DNA from: Chitinophagaceae bacterium
Lineage (GTDB): Bacteria > Bacteroidota > Bacteroidia > Chitinophagales > Chitinophagaceae
Assembly: GCA_016710935.1 (NCBI GenBank)
Contig: JADJTY010000001.1
Span: forward strand, 598,045-662,044
Direction of reading: 5' to 3'
DNA: 64,000 nt
Position numbers and translations under genes: made by a program. Positions within the stretch are counted from its first letter, which is position 1. Each line of letters opens with the position of its first letter. The notes beneath the pieces were generated by a model. The model did no database searches. It saw only the letters and a list, made by a program, of their open reading frames with translations, and was not told the origin of the DNA. Below, piece after piece: positions 24,141-33,813 of the stretch.

Positions 24141-26195
24141 TTATTCAGGATGATACACCCGTTCTGCATTTTTATATACCGATGCTTTATCCAATGTCAT
24201 TGTCTTGGTTTGCTGTTTTAAATACATGTCCACCTGGTCGTCAAAATGTTTGTTGCCGGGCTTTGCACTGGCACCGTACATATTAATGCTTTCAATTTTT
24301 GGCAACCCTTCTTTTTGAAACCGTACAAACATGATCAAACCATCGCCACCAATAGATTTCAGTTTACCGTTAACAAATGGTTCTGTCCATTGTGGTGATA
24401 GCTGATCAGGAAGTCCACCGAGTGGTATTTCTTTGTCGCCCCTTACCAGTTTTTGAATATCGCCAAGGGTTAAATCGGTTGTAGCAAAATTGGTTTGCAT
24501 GTAATTGCGCACATGGGTAAATGTTTCAACAGCTTCCTGGTTAGTTATTGCCCGTGGTGGCTGACCCTGTAATTGTTTTTTCAGGTGCTCGTAGGTTAAC
24601 AAAAAAATAGCAGCGCCTTTACTGTTGGCATCACCACGCCTGTCCCAGTTTTTAAATGTTGTGATTAAAGATGCCAGTGCAGGATATGCGGCTTCATTTA
24701 ATAAGAACATTGAATCCAGTTTGTAGGGATATTGCATAACTGCCGGCAACTGCTTATCAAATTTTATTTGTTTAAACTTTTCGTAACTCAGTTTTTCATT
24801 TTGCGGAAACAGTTCCAGGAAACGTACACTTCGGTTTAGGTGGTATTCTTCCCAGCCATCGGTTTTGGCAAAAGAAGAAGCTTTTAAATTATCAGCAGCG
24901 GCCGTTGCTAAAAAAGAAGAATGATTGGTATTGAATAAAAATCCGCTTTTTGGGTTTATATATTGTGGTAATTCCTTTGCAGTTCTGAATGATGTCCACA
25001 AAGTTTTAGAAGTATTGCCGGGTAATGTTCTTTTCCAGTTATAGCCATTTGTGCCATCTCTTAGCGGCATTAAAGCATTGTTTATGTAAAAAACGGTATC
25101 GTGCCTGTCGGCATACATAACATTGAACATGCTTAGTTCCTGCCTGTTCAATGCTGTATAAAACTCTGTAAAATTTTTAGCCTTGTTCATCTGGTACCAT
25201 TGATCCAGCACACCGATCTTCATGTTGGCACCAAGCCGCATCGAAAAAAAACCCTGTTTATTTTTCATGGTAGCACCATATTTGCTCCAGTAAACTTTTC
25301 TTTTTACATGGATGGGGATACCTTTTATTTTCAGCTTGATCGTTTTTACTTCCAGGTCAAGCCACTGCCCGTCAAACTTATATTGTAAAGCATTATCAGG
25401 GTTCATTTCTAATTGAAATTCATCAAGCCGGTCGCAGTAGTTTACGGTATGTGCCCAGCCCAGGTTTTCATTGGCACCATGCAAAATGCAGGGGCCGCCG
25501 GCCAATAAACCACCGGTAATATTCAAGCCTTCTTCGCTACATAAATGTGCTTCGTAAAAAGATTGCGGCCCCGTGTTTGGCTGGTGTGCATTAATGAGCA
25601 GAAAGGCTTCACCGGTAGTGGTTTTAGAAGGGCTGATAGCTGCGGAGTTGCTGCCTTTTTTATTGAGTTCCGGTGCTTCCCATTCGGTGTTGTTAAAGAT
25701 CCGCATCAGCGCCTGGTCGGCACCGTTAAAAATGGTCAGGGCAAACACAGATGAAGCAACATATTCTTTTGCAGTTACGGGAAATATTTTTTTGTGGATG
25801 ATCTCATCGGGATGTTTTTTGGCATAATTATTCAGGCCTTGTAAATAGCCATCGATCAATTTTAAAAAGGCAGGCGTAAGTGTGTTCCATTTTTCTTCGG
25901 TTATTTCTTTGCAGCGAAACAACGCAAATGCATAATCCCCGGCCGCTCCTTTTTTACCCATTACGCCAGCCATTAAATTTTTGGCCGGCAAAATAACTTC
26001 CTGCATGCTTTTAAAATCATCTTCGGCTTCGGCCCAGGCAAGGCCATAGGCAACCTCAGCATCAGTTTTGGCAAAAATATGAGGCACGCCAAAGGAATCC
26101 CTTACGATATCTATTTTGGCGGGGTTTATTACTGTTTGAGAAAAGCTGGTGTTAAACAGGATATTACAAAAAATAAGCAATAAAATTCTTGGCAT
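24141..26195 (-). CDS. Penicillin acylase family protein (S45, Ntn-hydrolase)
   Basis: This exported protein of about 684 residues starts at MPRILLLIFCNILFNTSFSQ. An in-frame upstream ATG at 26306 would add a repeat-derived tail and is less likely. The alpha-subunit region starts with IDIVRDSFGVPHIFAKTDAEVAYGLAWAEAEDDF. The autocatalytic cleavage site is probably the Ser of KKGSNSAAISPSKT near residue 198, followed by LLINAHQPNTGP and ENLGWAHTVNYCDRLDE. Members hydrolyse amide bonds of penicillins, acyl-homoserine lactones or N-acyl amino acids, and the substrate is unknown here. It converges on the aminotransferase with eight bases between. Confidence 0.9.
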   Translation of the reverse strand: MPRILLLIFCNILFNTSFSQTVINPAKIDIVRDSFGVPHIFAKTDAEVAYGLAWAEAEDDFKSMQEVILPAKNLMAGVMGKKGAAGDYAFALFRCKEITEEKWNTLTPAFLKLIDGYLQGLNNYAKKHPDEIIHKKIFPVTAKEYVASSVFALTIFNGADQALMRIFNNTEWEAPELNKKGSNSAAISPSKTTTGEAFLLINAHQPNTGPQSFYEAHLCSEEGLNITGGLLAGGPCILHGANENLGWAHTVNYCDRLDEFQLEMNPDNALQYKFDGQWLDLEVKTIKLKIKGIPIHVKRKVYWSKYGATMKNKQGFFSMRLGANMKIGVLDQWYQMNKAKNFTEFYTALNRQELSMFNVMYADRHDTVFYINNALMPLRDGTNGYNWKRTLPGNTSKTLWTSFRTAKELPQYINPKSGFLFNTNHSSFLATAAADNLKASSFAKTDGWEEYHLNRSVRFLELFPQNEKLSYEKFKQIKFDKQLPAVMQYPYKLDSMFLLNEAAYPALASLITTFKNWDRRGDANSKGAAIFLLTYEHLKKQLQGQPPRAITNQEAVETFTHVRNYMQTNFATTDLTLGDIQKLVRGDKEIPLGGLPDQLSPQWTEPFVNGKLKSIGGDGLIMFVRFQKEGLPKIESINMYGASAKPGNKHFDDQVDMYLKQQTKTMTLDKASVYKNAERVYHPE

Positions 26196-26240
26196 TTGAG
26201 TTGGTGGTGTTTTAGTAGAGACTGTTTGTTGTTTGCTGAA

Positions 26241-26298
26241 CCTGCCTGCCGGCAGGCAGGTAAAGATATGCTGTAAAAGAGTCCCGAAGAAATCGGGA
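26241..26298. repeat. Two perfect palindromes upstream of the acylase gene
   Basis: CCTGCCTGCCGGCAGGCAGG (26241-26260) is a perfect 20-bp palindrome of the widespread type that reads as PACRQAG in some frames. TCCCGA-agaaa-TCGGGA (26282-26298) is a hairpin that recurs at 60866 and, with a different loop, at 9534. Both lie in the divergent gap before the membrane protein gene. Confidence 0.75.
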
Positions 26299-26408
26299 TG
26301 TTCCATGCGATGCCACTGAAGTTGAGAAAAGATATAGTGCCAGGCTCAAAAAATAATTTGCGCAATTCAAAAGCAATATCGTACTTTGTATTTCAAAGTG
26401 CTTTTTAT

Positions 26409-27044
26409 ATGGAAAAACAGCAACAACCTTTGGATGACCTGCAACACATCAAAAAGATGATGGAACGCAGCAGTCGCTTTATAAGCCTGAGCGGATTAAG
26501 CGGTATCGCAGCCGGTATTTGTGCGTTGGCAGGTGCGTGGTTTGCCAGCCAGAAAATTAACTGCTGGGTAAAAGGTGATTGCCAGCTTAGTTTGCTGATG
26601 ACTTCGGATGGCTACAAATTGATCAATGATCTTTTCTGGATTGCTACGATTACTTTTTTGGCTGCATTTGTCTCGGCTTTTGTTTTTACTTTTTTAAGAA
26701 GCAAGAAAAATGATACGCCTATGTGGGGTATAACCACCGTTCGTTTATTCTGGAACATGGTTATACCGATTACAGTGGGCGGTATTTTTTTAATTAGAAT
26801 GATGCAGTTGGGAGAGTACCAGCTGGTAGCACCGGGCTGTTTGATTTTTTATGGCCTTGCATTGGTAAATGCCAGCAAATATACATTGGGCGAAGTGAGG
26901 TATTTGGGTTACGGACAAATGCTACTGGGCATTTTTAACCTGTGGTGGATCGGGTATGGATTGCAATTTTGGGCAATGGGTTTTGGGGTATTGCATATTG
27001 TTTACGGGGTAATGATGTGGTGGAAATACGAACGAAAAAACTAA
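26409..27044 (+). CDS. Multipass membrane protein paired with a regulator
   Basis: This protein of about 211 residues starts at MEKQQQPLDDLQHIKKMMERSS; an in-frame longer version upstream reads through repeats and is unlikely. After a soluble N-terminal helix there are about five hydrophobic segments (for example GIAAGICALAGAWFAS, FWIATITFLAAFVSAFVFTFL and WNMVIPITVGGIFLI). I recognise no enzymatic motif. The next gene, a small winged-helix regulator, follows eight bases later. This membrane-protein/regulator pair is a recurrent arrangement in Bacteroidota, in which the regulator probably controls the pair (inference). Confidence 0.72.
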   Translation: MEKQQQPLDDLQHIKKMMERSSRFISLSGLSGIAAGICALAGAWFASQKINCWVKGDCQLSLLMTSDGYKLINDLFWIATITFLAAFVSAFVFTFLRSKKNDTPMWGITTVRLFWNMVIPITVGGIFLIRMMQLGEYQLVAPGCLIFYGLALVNASKYTLGEVRYLGYGQMLLGIFNLWWIGYGLQFWAMGFGVLHIVYGVMMWWKYERKN

Positions 27045-27051
27045 TAGCCTG

Positions 27052-27351
27052 ATGAAGAATCCGATAGAAAATCTTAATAAAATTTTTGACAGCCGTATAC
27101 GCCTGGGCATTATGAGTGCCCTGATGGTGAACGATGCGGTGAGCTTTAATGAGTTGAAAGAACTGCTGGATATCACAGATGGTAACCTGGCGAGCCATTT
27201 AAAAACTTTGGAGGAGAGTGGGTTTGTGAAGTTTCAGAAAGGTTTTATTGGCCGCAAAACAAACACCACTTATTCGATAACTAAAAATGGAGAGAAGGAA
27301 TTTAAACTACACCTGGAGGCATTAACGAAAATGATCGGATCGGTAAAGTGA
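27052..27351 (+). CDS. Small winged-helix transcriptional regulator (HTH_34/ArsR-like)
   Basis: This 99-residue DNA-binding protein has the winged-helix pattern LNKIFDSRIRLGIMSALM, DAVSFNELKELLDITDGNLASHLKTLEESGFV (recognition helix GNLASHLKTLEE), then GFIGRKTNTTYSITKNGEKEF as the wing. This matches small MarR/ArsR-like regulators of the HTH_34 type. There is no sensory domain and no metal-binding cysteine. It lies eight bases after the membrane protein gene, so it is almost certainly co-transcribed, and autoregulation is likely. Confidence 0.9.
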   Translation: MKNPIENLNKIFDSRIRLGIMSALMVNDAVSFNELKELLDITDGNLASHLKTLEESGFVKFQKGFIGRKTNTTYSITKNGEKEFKLHLEALTKMIGSVK

Positions 27352-27454
27352 TTTTTTTTTGTACCTACACTTTGTAATACAAAGCACTTTTAATTTATGA
27401 ATAAATATGTAACAGTCCGCCTGATCTTTTTATGTAGAAAATAAATTTAACCAT

Positions 27455-27949
27455 ATGAGCAAATTGTATTTCGCATTAAGCCGTCTGCGTGCCAGGATAC
27501 TGGTCTTTCTTACACACAATATGGCATTACCCCTGCTGCGTTTTATACGAAGGCCGCAGGTGTTTCCTTACACTGCAAAACAGCTGGGCGAATTTCCTTC
27601 CGGAACATTGGGCTATGACCTCATTCATTTTTTAGACCGCAGAAATTTAAAACTGCTGCCACATTATGCCAAACATGATATTAAGCACATTCTTTTGGAG
27701 TACGATACTACTGACGAAGGGGAAGTTTGTCTGCAATGTTTTATGCTGGGCAACGGGCATATCTCTTTTCCAGTGGCAGCAACGGTTTTATATGGGTTTA
27801 TAACCATGCCCGAATACTGGAAAAAATTCAGGAAGGCTTACCGGCGGGGTAAACAAAGTTTACCCATTAAGAACTGGCAATGGTTTTACATTTTAAAGGA
27901 ACCAACCACATCACTCATTCATAAAATTAATAACGATGCAAAAAATTAA
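27455..27949 (+). CDS. Coq4-like protein
   Basis: This 164-residue protein carries the Coq4 zinc signature HDxxHx11E, seen as HDIKH-ILLEYDTTDEG-E near residues 73-89, followed by VCLQCFMLGNGH. The flanking GTLGYDLIHFLDRRNLKLLPHYAKHD also matches the family. Coq4 organises ubiquinone synthesis in eukaryotes and proteobacteria. Bacteroidota usually make menaquinone, so the role here is unclear. The gene is single and is followed after about 100 bases by dgkA. About 100 bases upstream hold only an AT-rich region. Confidence 0.8.
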   Translation: MSKLYFALSRLRARILVFLTHNMALPLLRFIRRPQVFPYTAKQLGEFPSGTLGYDLIHFLDRRNLKLLPHYAKHDIKHILLEYDTTDEGEVCLQCFMLGNGHISFPVAATVLYGFITMPEYWKKFRKAYRRGKQSLPIKNWQWFYILKEPTTSLIHKINNDAKN

Positions 27950-28052
27950 CTACTTGATTGCAGGCTATTGTTACTGTATTGAACTGTTTGTTTTACAACT
28001 ATTAAAAAAACAATCGTGACGAACCCCTTTAAATCATTCTTAATACATTAAT

Positions 28053-28415
28053 ATGAAATTGATAAAATCCTTTGCATATGCATGGGCAGGTATAAGATCC
28101 TGTTTTCAATCGGAACCGAATTTCAGAATTCATTCGGTTCTCGGAATTGTTGTTTTGGTGTTTTCCATGGTGTTCAACATATCAACCATTGAATGGATGG
28201 CTGTTTGCTTTTGCATTGCTTTTGTTATAACCATGGAGATGTTAAATACAGCCCTTGAAAAGCTCTGCGATGTAATTCATAAAGAAGTTCATCCGGGTAT
28301 TAAAAACGTAAAAGACATGGCTGCCGGTGCTGTTCTGGTAGCCGCTTTGTTTAGCTTAATAACCGGTGCTATAATTTTTATCCCTAAAATAATCAGCTTC
28401 ATCCAATCAATTTAA
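28053..28415 (+). CDS. dgkA: Diacylglycerol/undecaprenol kinase
   Basis: This is a 120-residue inner-membrane kinase with three helices. The family motifs are seen: SEPNFRIHSVLG (substrate/ATP Glu and Arg-His), EMLNTALEKLCDVI (catalytic Glu near residue 69) and VKDMAAGAVLVAA. Gram-positive-like and Bacteroidota forms mainly phosphorylate undecaprenol to feed the cell-wall lipid carrier pool, so the true substrate may be undecaprenol. The DUF1361 gene follows three bases after the stop, suggesting one transcript. Confidence 0.93.
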   Translation: MKLIKSFAYAWAGIRSCFQSEPNFRIHSVLGIVVLVFSMVFNISTIEWMAVCFCIAFVITMEMLNTALEKLCDVIHKEVHPGIKNVKDMAAGAVLVAALFSLITGAIIFIPKIISFIQSI

Positions 28416-28418
28416 AAA

Positions 28419-29072
28419 ATGAAAACCTCCTTTTCTTTTCAAAAAATATTACTGGCCTTTTATGCCTTTATTGGCCTGCTAATAGCAATACGTACTATGT
28501 ATACCGGCAGCACACTTTACCTGTTTTTGGTTTGGAATATATTCCTGGCCTGGATACCCTTTTTGATCAGCAGCCTTTTTAAAAGAATACACAATGAAAG
28601 TAAATGGAAATCAGTATTGGTTTTTTGCTGCTGGCTCGCTTTCTTTCCAAATGCTTTGTACATTGTTACCGACCTGATACACATACAACATGAAAGCTCC
28701 GTTCCCAAATGGTTTGATGCGCTGCTTTTATTTTCATCAGCCGTATTGGGTTTATTGCTGGCTTTTATTTCGCTATACCGGGTAGAGAGATTTTTAAGCA
28801 GCATGATCAGCAGGAAACTACAGGCTCCATTCATTGTGCTGATCTTGTTTCTTGGCTCATTTGGAGTTTACCTGGGCAGGTTTTTAAGATGGAACAGCTG
28901 GGATATCATCAGCAACCCCTTTCAACTTTTACGATCAATCGGTCACCGGGTTCTTTCTCCATTAGATCATCTACAAACATGGGGTATTACCCTGGTATTT
29001 ACGGTATTCTTTTACCTGCTTTACCTTACCATAAAAAAATTGCCCGGCTATTTAAGCCAGGCAAATATTTAA
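28419..29072 (+). CDS. DUF1361 family membrane protein
   Basis: This 217-residue protein has about seven hydrophobic segments. The DUF1361 pattern is visible: LVWNIFLAWIPFLIS, WLAFFPNALYIVTDLIHI (N-A-x-Y-x-x-T-D-L, the family hallmark) and YLGRFLRWNSWDIISNP. Function is unknown across bacteria. Location is the cytoplasmic membrane. It is co-transcribed with dgkA, judging by the three-base gap. Confidence 0.9.
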   Translation: MKTSFSFQKILLAFYAFIGLLIAIRTMYTGSTLYLFLVWNIFLAWIPFLISSLFKRIHNESKWKSVLVFCCWLAFFPNALYIVTDLIHIQHESSVPKWFDALLLFSSAVLGLLLAFISLYRVERFLSSMISRKLQAPFIVLILFLGSFGVYLGRFLRWNSWDIISNPFQLLRSIGHRVLSPLDHLQTWGITLVFTVFFYLLYLTIKKLPGYLSQANI

Positions 29073-29085
29073 TGTATAAAGTTAT

Positions 29086-32000
29086 TTAAAAATCAAATCC
29101 TAAAGCAAAATACATGACCGGTTTTCCTTTAAAGAAAACATTCATAGGCCAGGCTACGTCATACTTCAGATAATAACCCAGCAGTGTACTGCGGGCACCA
29201 AAACCGTAACCACCTGCAAAAGGACCGATACCACCAGCTTTCACCGTAACAGTGAGCGGCCCCTGTTGCCCGTTTGGTGATAAATTATACCTGGATACAG
29301 GGCGTTTAATACCGGAGTACGCACCGTTCCAGGCAGTTCCCAGATCAATAAACTGAACAATTTGAAAATTATTCAGAAAAGAATTATTGAATGTGCGGTT
29401 AAAGAATGTTGATACTACCGGTAACCTGAATTCGCTGTTTATAACAACCGCGTTATTTCCATTGGCTACATTTTGTATAAAACCACGCATATTAACAGTA
29501 AGGCTTTCAAATGCATAGTTTGGGTCTACAGGTTGATTAGCAGTATTAAAATACCTTTCCTTTCCGTTCTTGTTGTTTTGGCCAAACATCAGCCAGCCAT
29601 CAACACCATCCAGATAGTAAATAAGTTTTTGGTTGCCCCAGCTAAAATCTCCTGCAGCCCTTCCTGCCCAGATAAAGTTGCGGTAAATGGGATAATAATA
29701 CCGTGCATCAAAACCCAGGTTAAATGTACTGGGGCCATCGGCAAACTGCACTTTGTTTATTTGCCTGTTGTAGTCAAAATAGATCTTATACCGGAGGCCA
29801 TTCCAGATATTCATAGCCGGATTCATGGAGTTATCATAAACGTACTCTAGTTTGGTAGTGGAGTATAAAGTTTTAGAACTCTCAATTGAATTACTGGTAT
29901 TATCTACAGATGAAACAACTGATTTATCTGAACGGATACCGGTTGTAAGCCTGATGCTTTTTGATTTATCAAAAGGATAAGAAACATTTACCTGGTAAAG
30001 ATTTGTAAATGATTTGCCCGGATAATTTGTTTGCCCGATAATATTACCTGAACTATCTACAAAATACACAGGAACATCTCTTCCCTGAACATTTCTGTAG
30101 TAAGTAGCGCCCCAGTCAAACCTGCGCTTATAATTCTGGTAGCTCATCAGCCACTCATTGTCTTTTAAATTGGTTGATATTCTAAACCCTCCGGTTATTT
30201 TTACATCTTCCATTAATTCGGTTGTACCCAAACGGATAAGGCCGTTTAGCGGGGTCCCGGAATTTAGCTGTATGGGGCCTGCTCCTCCGCCATAGGGCTG
30301 ATAACGGTTAATGAGTACACCACTGGTGAAGCCTGCCGAACCATAATCAACAGAAAATTTTAGGGGCTTGTACCTGAATTTTTTTATTGTTTTCAAAACA
30401 TCGTATTTAGCTACAGTGCCGGTAACTTCTTTTCCTGCAGCAGTGCTGTCTTTTTTCTCATTGGCAAATTCTGTTTGAAAAATGTCTTCCTCTTTTTTAG
30501 CCTCCGCAATCGCTTTTTTAACAGCCGCTGTATCTTTATATTCACCCATCAACTTCTTCATGTATTCGGTTGGCTGGGCGGTAACATTCCTGCGACGTAA
30601 AGTCATTTCATCAATCTTTAATTTGTACAAAACCTTATCGTCGCTCTGGCGGGTAACTTCACTTACCTGGTTGTTATCGCCTGCAATACGGGTTTCGGCC
30701 AGGGTGCTCTGGTAGTTGGTTAACGGGAACGTATAGGCCGAATCTTCTGAAACAGAAACTACAGCTATTGAGTCAACGTCTGTTTTCCTGTATGCCTTTA
30801 AAGTACTGTCAACTTCTTTGGCAGATGGATTGCGTAAGATCTGGTCAGCTATTAAAACCAATGTATCCAAACCTGCTTTTTTTGTAGTAAAGAAACCTGC
30901 ATAGCGGTTGCCCACACCATTCTCATCACTCACAAAAGTAAAATGACTTTCATTGTACTGCATAGGAGAACGGGCATTACCATACTTTAATTTAGATAGC
31001 TGGGTGATCTGGTTAAGCTCGGGCTTATCGCCAAAATCGGTAATTAAAAAGATATTGTATTTACTGTCGCTGGGCAAAACAGCATCGCTGCTTTTTGCAA
31101 GCGGAGTAGGACGATTGCTGCTAAAGATGATGCCGGTTTTATTGGGGAATGCTACAAAAGAAGCATCCAGGTCATCATACACATCATTGGTGATCTGTTT
31201 TGCTTTTTCTTTTTGAATATCGTAAGTAAAAATATCGGTGTGGCCGTTCTTTACTGCGGTTAATAAAAGGGTATTGCTGTTCAGCATGTATTTCATATCC
31301 TGCACCTGGTCAAATTCTTTGGTAAGATCTATCTTGATCTGTTTTTGGCGGTTTATAATATCATAAACAAACAGGTTTAATTTTCCTTCGGTGGTGTACA
31401 AAACAGATATCCTGGTTCCTTTCGGATCCCAAGCCATCATGGGGTAATTGGGGTTCATTTCGTTCTTATAACTGCGGATGCCATACTTAAGCAAGGTCTT
31501 GTTTTCATATTCATCATTGTAAATAACCCGTACGATGCCTTTTTTAAATTGCGTTACCACATAAGAATTGTTACGCTTGGTTGGGTTAACATTAAATCTG
31601 AAATAATCCAGACGGTTGTTTATGGTAAAACCATCCACATAGCTTCCCTTGGGGTATGGTTTTCTTTTGGCAATGTCTTTGTAGTATTTGTCATCCTGGT
31701 ATTCCATGAATTCTGCCAGCACCTCTTTAAATTTCTTTTTACAAACCTGCAAACAGGCTTTATTAAGATTTTTATAAACCGTAGCCAGGTAAAGCAGGTA
31801 AGTAACATTTTCTTTTTGTATTTTTCTTCTATATAATACCAAAAAGCATGGCCAGCCAGCTCGGGTTTAACAAATGAAAATTTTGAAAATTTACTGTAAT
31901 CACCACTCAGCATTTCACTTTTCATTTCATCATCAAGTTCGGTGCTCCAGTTTTGCGCCAGGTAGCTGATGTATCCATCGGTAAGCCATTTGGGCAGATC

Positions 32001-32501
32001 AAGCAATGCCTGGTTGCCGGCCACTTCGCCAATATCGTCGCCAAATAAACGGTTTTCAGTAAGTATCTGTGCAACACCACGCCTGATCTGCATGCGCAGT
32101 TTCTCGTGATCGGCTTCAAAATAAACAACCATTTTATTGTTTACCAGTTTGGTGCCTGCGCTCGTATTCTGCCATTCAATACCTAAACCTATATTGCTTT
32201 GCTGCATTTCGGCAAAATCATTGTACAAAACGATATTGGCACGGCGCTGCAGGCTGTATTCCGAAGCAGCTTCCATTTGAGGCAATTCTTTCTCGGCACT
32301 TTGGGCTATGAATTTGGCCAGCTCCTCTCCGTTTTGATGGTAATAAATATTGAAGTTTTTGGTTTGATAGTAACTCCACTTGAATTTTTTGTATTGAACC
32401 CTGTTCTTACCAAATTCCACAGCATTTACCTGCGCAACAGCAAAATAAGAACCTGTTAAAAGTAAAAAGGAAATTAGAGATATTCTGCTGAACTTTGCCA
32501 T
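29086..32501 (-). CDS. Very large secreted TolB-like propeller/outer-membrane barrel protein (frameshifted)
   Basis: The gene starts at MAKFSRISLISFLLLTGSYFAVAQ (32501). The frame breaks in a run of five T at 31813-31817. Adding one base joins YYIEEKYKK to ENVTYLLYLATVYKNL, giving one protein of about 1,138 residues. The N-terminal part (to about 230) resembles a peptidase-MA-like fold (NFNIYYHQNGEELAKF, LPKWLTDGYISYLAQ), but no HExxH was seen. The middle is WD40/TolB-like (NPNYPMMAWDPKGTRISVLY, FPNKTGIIFSSNRPTPLA). The last 400 residues are barrel-like and end in PVMYFALGFDF. Homologues of this layout are known in Bacteroidota without assigned function (recalled). Confidence 0.8.
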
Positions 32502-32574
32502 ACATTAAAGTTGATATTGAGTATTAAAATTACTTTATTCGGGTTAATCATTAAAAAACAATTTAGAAGCCATA

Positions 32575-33213
32575 ATGTTAAAAGTTAAATCCTTTGTTTT
32601 CAGTCCCATACAGGAAAATACGTATTTACTGTATAATGAGTTTAATGATTGTATAATTATAGACCCTGGATGCTACTTTCCGGAAGAAAAAGAAGCGCTG
32701 AAGGGCTTTATTACTCAGAGCAGTTTAACAACTCGGATGCTGCTTAATACCCACTGCCACCTGGATCATGTTTTTGGGAATAAATTTGTGGCAGAAACCT
32801 GGGGGCTTACGCTTCACCTGCACGAAAAAGAGAAAAAACTGCTGGATTATGCACCCACATCAGGCCTGATGTACAATATGCCTTTTGATAATTATTCAGG
32901 TGACTATATTTATCTGAAAGAAGGGGATGTAATTAAACTTGGAGCAGATGAACTGGTTGTATTTGAGGCACCGGGCCATTCGCCGGGCCATGTTTGTTTT
33001 TATTGCGCCAAACAAAATTTTATCATCAGCGGCGATGTGCTTTTTAACCGAAGCATTGGCCGTACTGATCTGCCGGGTGGCGATCATGAAACCTTGTTAA
33101 AAAATATAAGGGAGAAATTATTTGTACTACCCGATGAAACGGTTGTATTTAGCGGACATGGAGAACAAACCACCATAGGCGAAGAGAAAAAATATAATCC
33201 GTTTTTAAATTGA
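32575..33213 (+). CDS. Metallo-beta-lactamase fold hydrolase (glyoxalase II-like)
   Basis: This 212-residue cytosolic di-metal hydrolase has the metal-binding motif NTHCHLDHVFG near residue 60, further ligands in APGHSPGHVCF (about residue 133), ISGDVLF and a terminal FSGHGEQT. It resembles small glyoxalase II/YcbL-type enzymes (ENTYLLYNEFNDCIIIDPG at the start), which cleave S-lactoylglutathione-like thioesters. Substrate is not fixed by the sequence. The stop codon is the first part of a TGAGTC-GTA-GACTCA palindrome. Confidence 0.92.
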   Translation: MLKVKSFVFSPIQENTYLLYNEFNDCIIIDPGCYFPEEKEALKGFITQSSLTTRMLLNTHCHLDHVFGNKFVAETWGLTLHLHEKEKKLLDYAPTSGLMYNMPFDNYSGDYIYLKEGDVIKLGADELVVFEAPGHSPGHVCFYCAKQNFIISGDVLFNRSIGRTDLPGGDHETLLKNIREKLFVLPDETVVFSGHGEQTTIGEEKKYNPFLN

Positions 33214-33254
33214 GTCGTAGACTCAAGACCAATGCATCCTCGTCGGAGACGAGG
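33211..33254. repeat. Paired hairpins between convergent genes (terminator/repeat)
   Basis: TGAGTC-GTA-GACTCA (33211-33225, including the stop codon of the hydrolase) is followed by CCTCGTC-GGA-GACGAGG (33238-33254). No T tract follows on either strand, so these look like repeat units that may slow readthrough between the convergent MBL and mce genes. Confidence 0.5.
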
Positions 33255-33262
33255 ACGAGGTT

Positions 33263-33661
33263 TTACATGGATTGGCACAGCTCTATCAGTACCCCATTGG
33301 TTCCTTTAGGATGAAGAAAGCAAACCAGTTTATTATCGGCTCCCTTTTTTGGCTCTTGATTCAGCAAAACAAACCCCTCATCCTGCAGGCGTTTCATTTC
33401 GGCTTTAATATCTGCTACATCAAAAGCAATATGGTGCAGGCCCTCGCCTTTACGTTCAATAAATTTTGCAATAACTCCGTTGGGGTCGGTACTTTCCAAA
33501 AGTTCAATCTTGGTTTCGCCCTGTTGAAAAAAAGCCGTGTTTACTTTTTCGGTTTCAACCATTTCTGTTTTGTAACAGGGGCTATTCAGCAATTTTTCAA
33601 ACAATGGAATAGAAATGGACAGGTCTTTTACAGCAATACCAATATGTTCTGTTTTAAGCAT
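33263..33661 (-). CDS. mce: Methylmalonyl-CoA epimerase
   Basis: This 132-residue vicinal-oxygen-chelate enzyme interconverts (S)- and (R)-methylmalonyl-CoA in propionate and branched-chain degradation. It has paired beta-alpha-beta-beta units with metal ligands at TEHIGIAVKDL (His), KIELLES (Glu), GLHHIAFDV (His) and GVLIELCQ (Glu). Length is normal. A lone methylmalonyl-CoA-mutase-like B12-binding subunit is encoded at 57.6 kb, consistent with this pathway being present. Confidence 0.95.
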   Translation of the reverse strand: MLKTEHIGIAVKDLSISIPLFEKLLNSPCYKTEMVETEKVNTAFFQQGETKIELLESTDPNGVIAKFIERKGEGLHHIAFDVADIKAEMKRLQDEGFVLLNQEPKKGADNKLVCFLHPKGTNGVLIELCQSM

Positions 33662-33771
33662 AAAAGTTAAATTTTAGCATCCCCCTGTTATTTCCGGAGG
33701 TTTTGGTTTACGAAATAAGTAAAATGACAGTTTTCCGTTAATAGGAACAGCTAAAATAGAACCTTTTGCAG

Positions 33772-33779
33772 TAAATTTG
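33772..33779 (+). promoter_or_regulatory. -7 box TAAATTTG upstream of iscS
   Basis: TAAATTTG fits TAnnTTTG and lies 34 bases before the iscS ATG, which would give a short leader of about 28 bases. No clear -33 element was found. No IscR-like site was recognised. Confidence 0.4.
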
Positions 33780-33813
33780 CGTTATACGAACAGAAACTAA
33801 ACACATTGATTTT

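Noticed and set aside
24141..26306. Longer acylase start at 26306.
   Set aside because: The extra residues (including TCLPAGR) come from the palindromic repeat, and a clear signal peptide starts at 26195.
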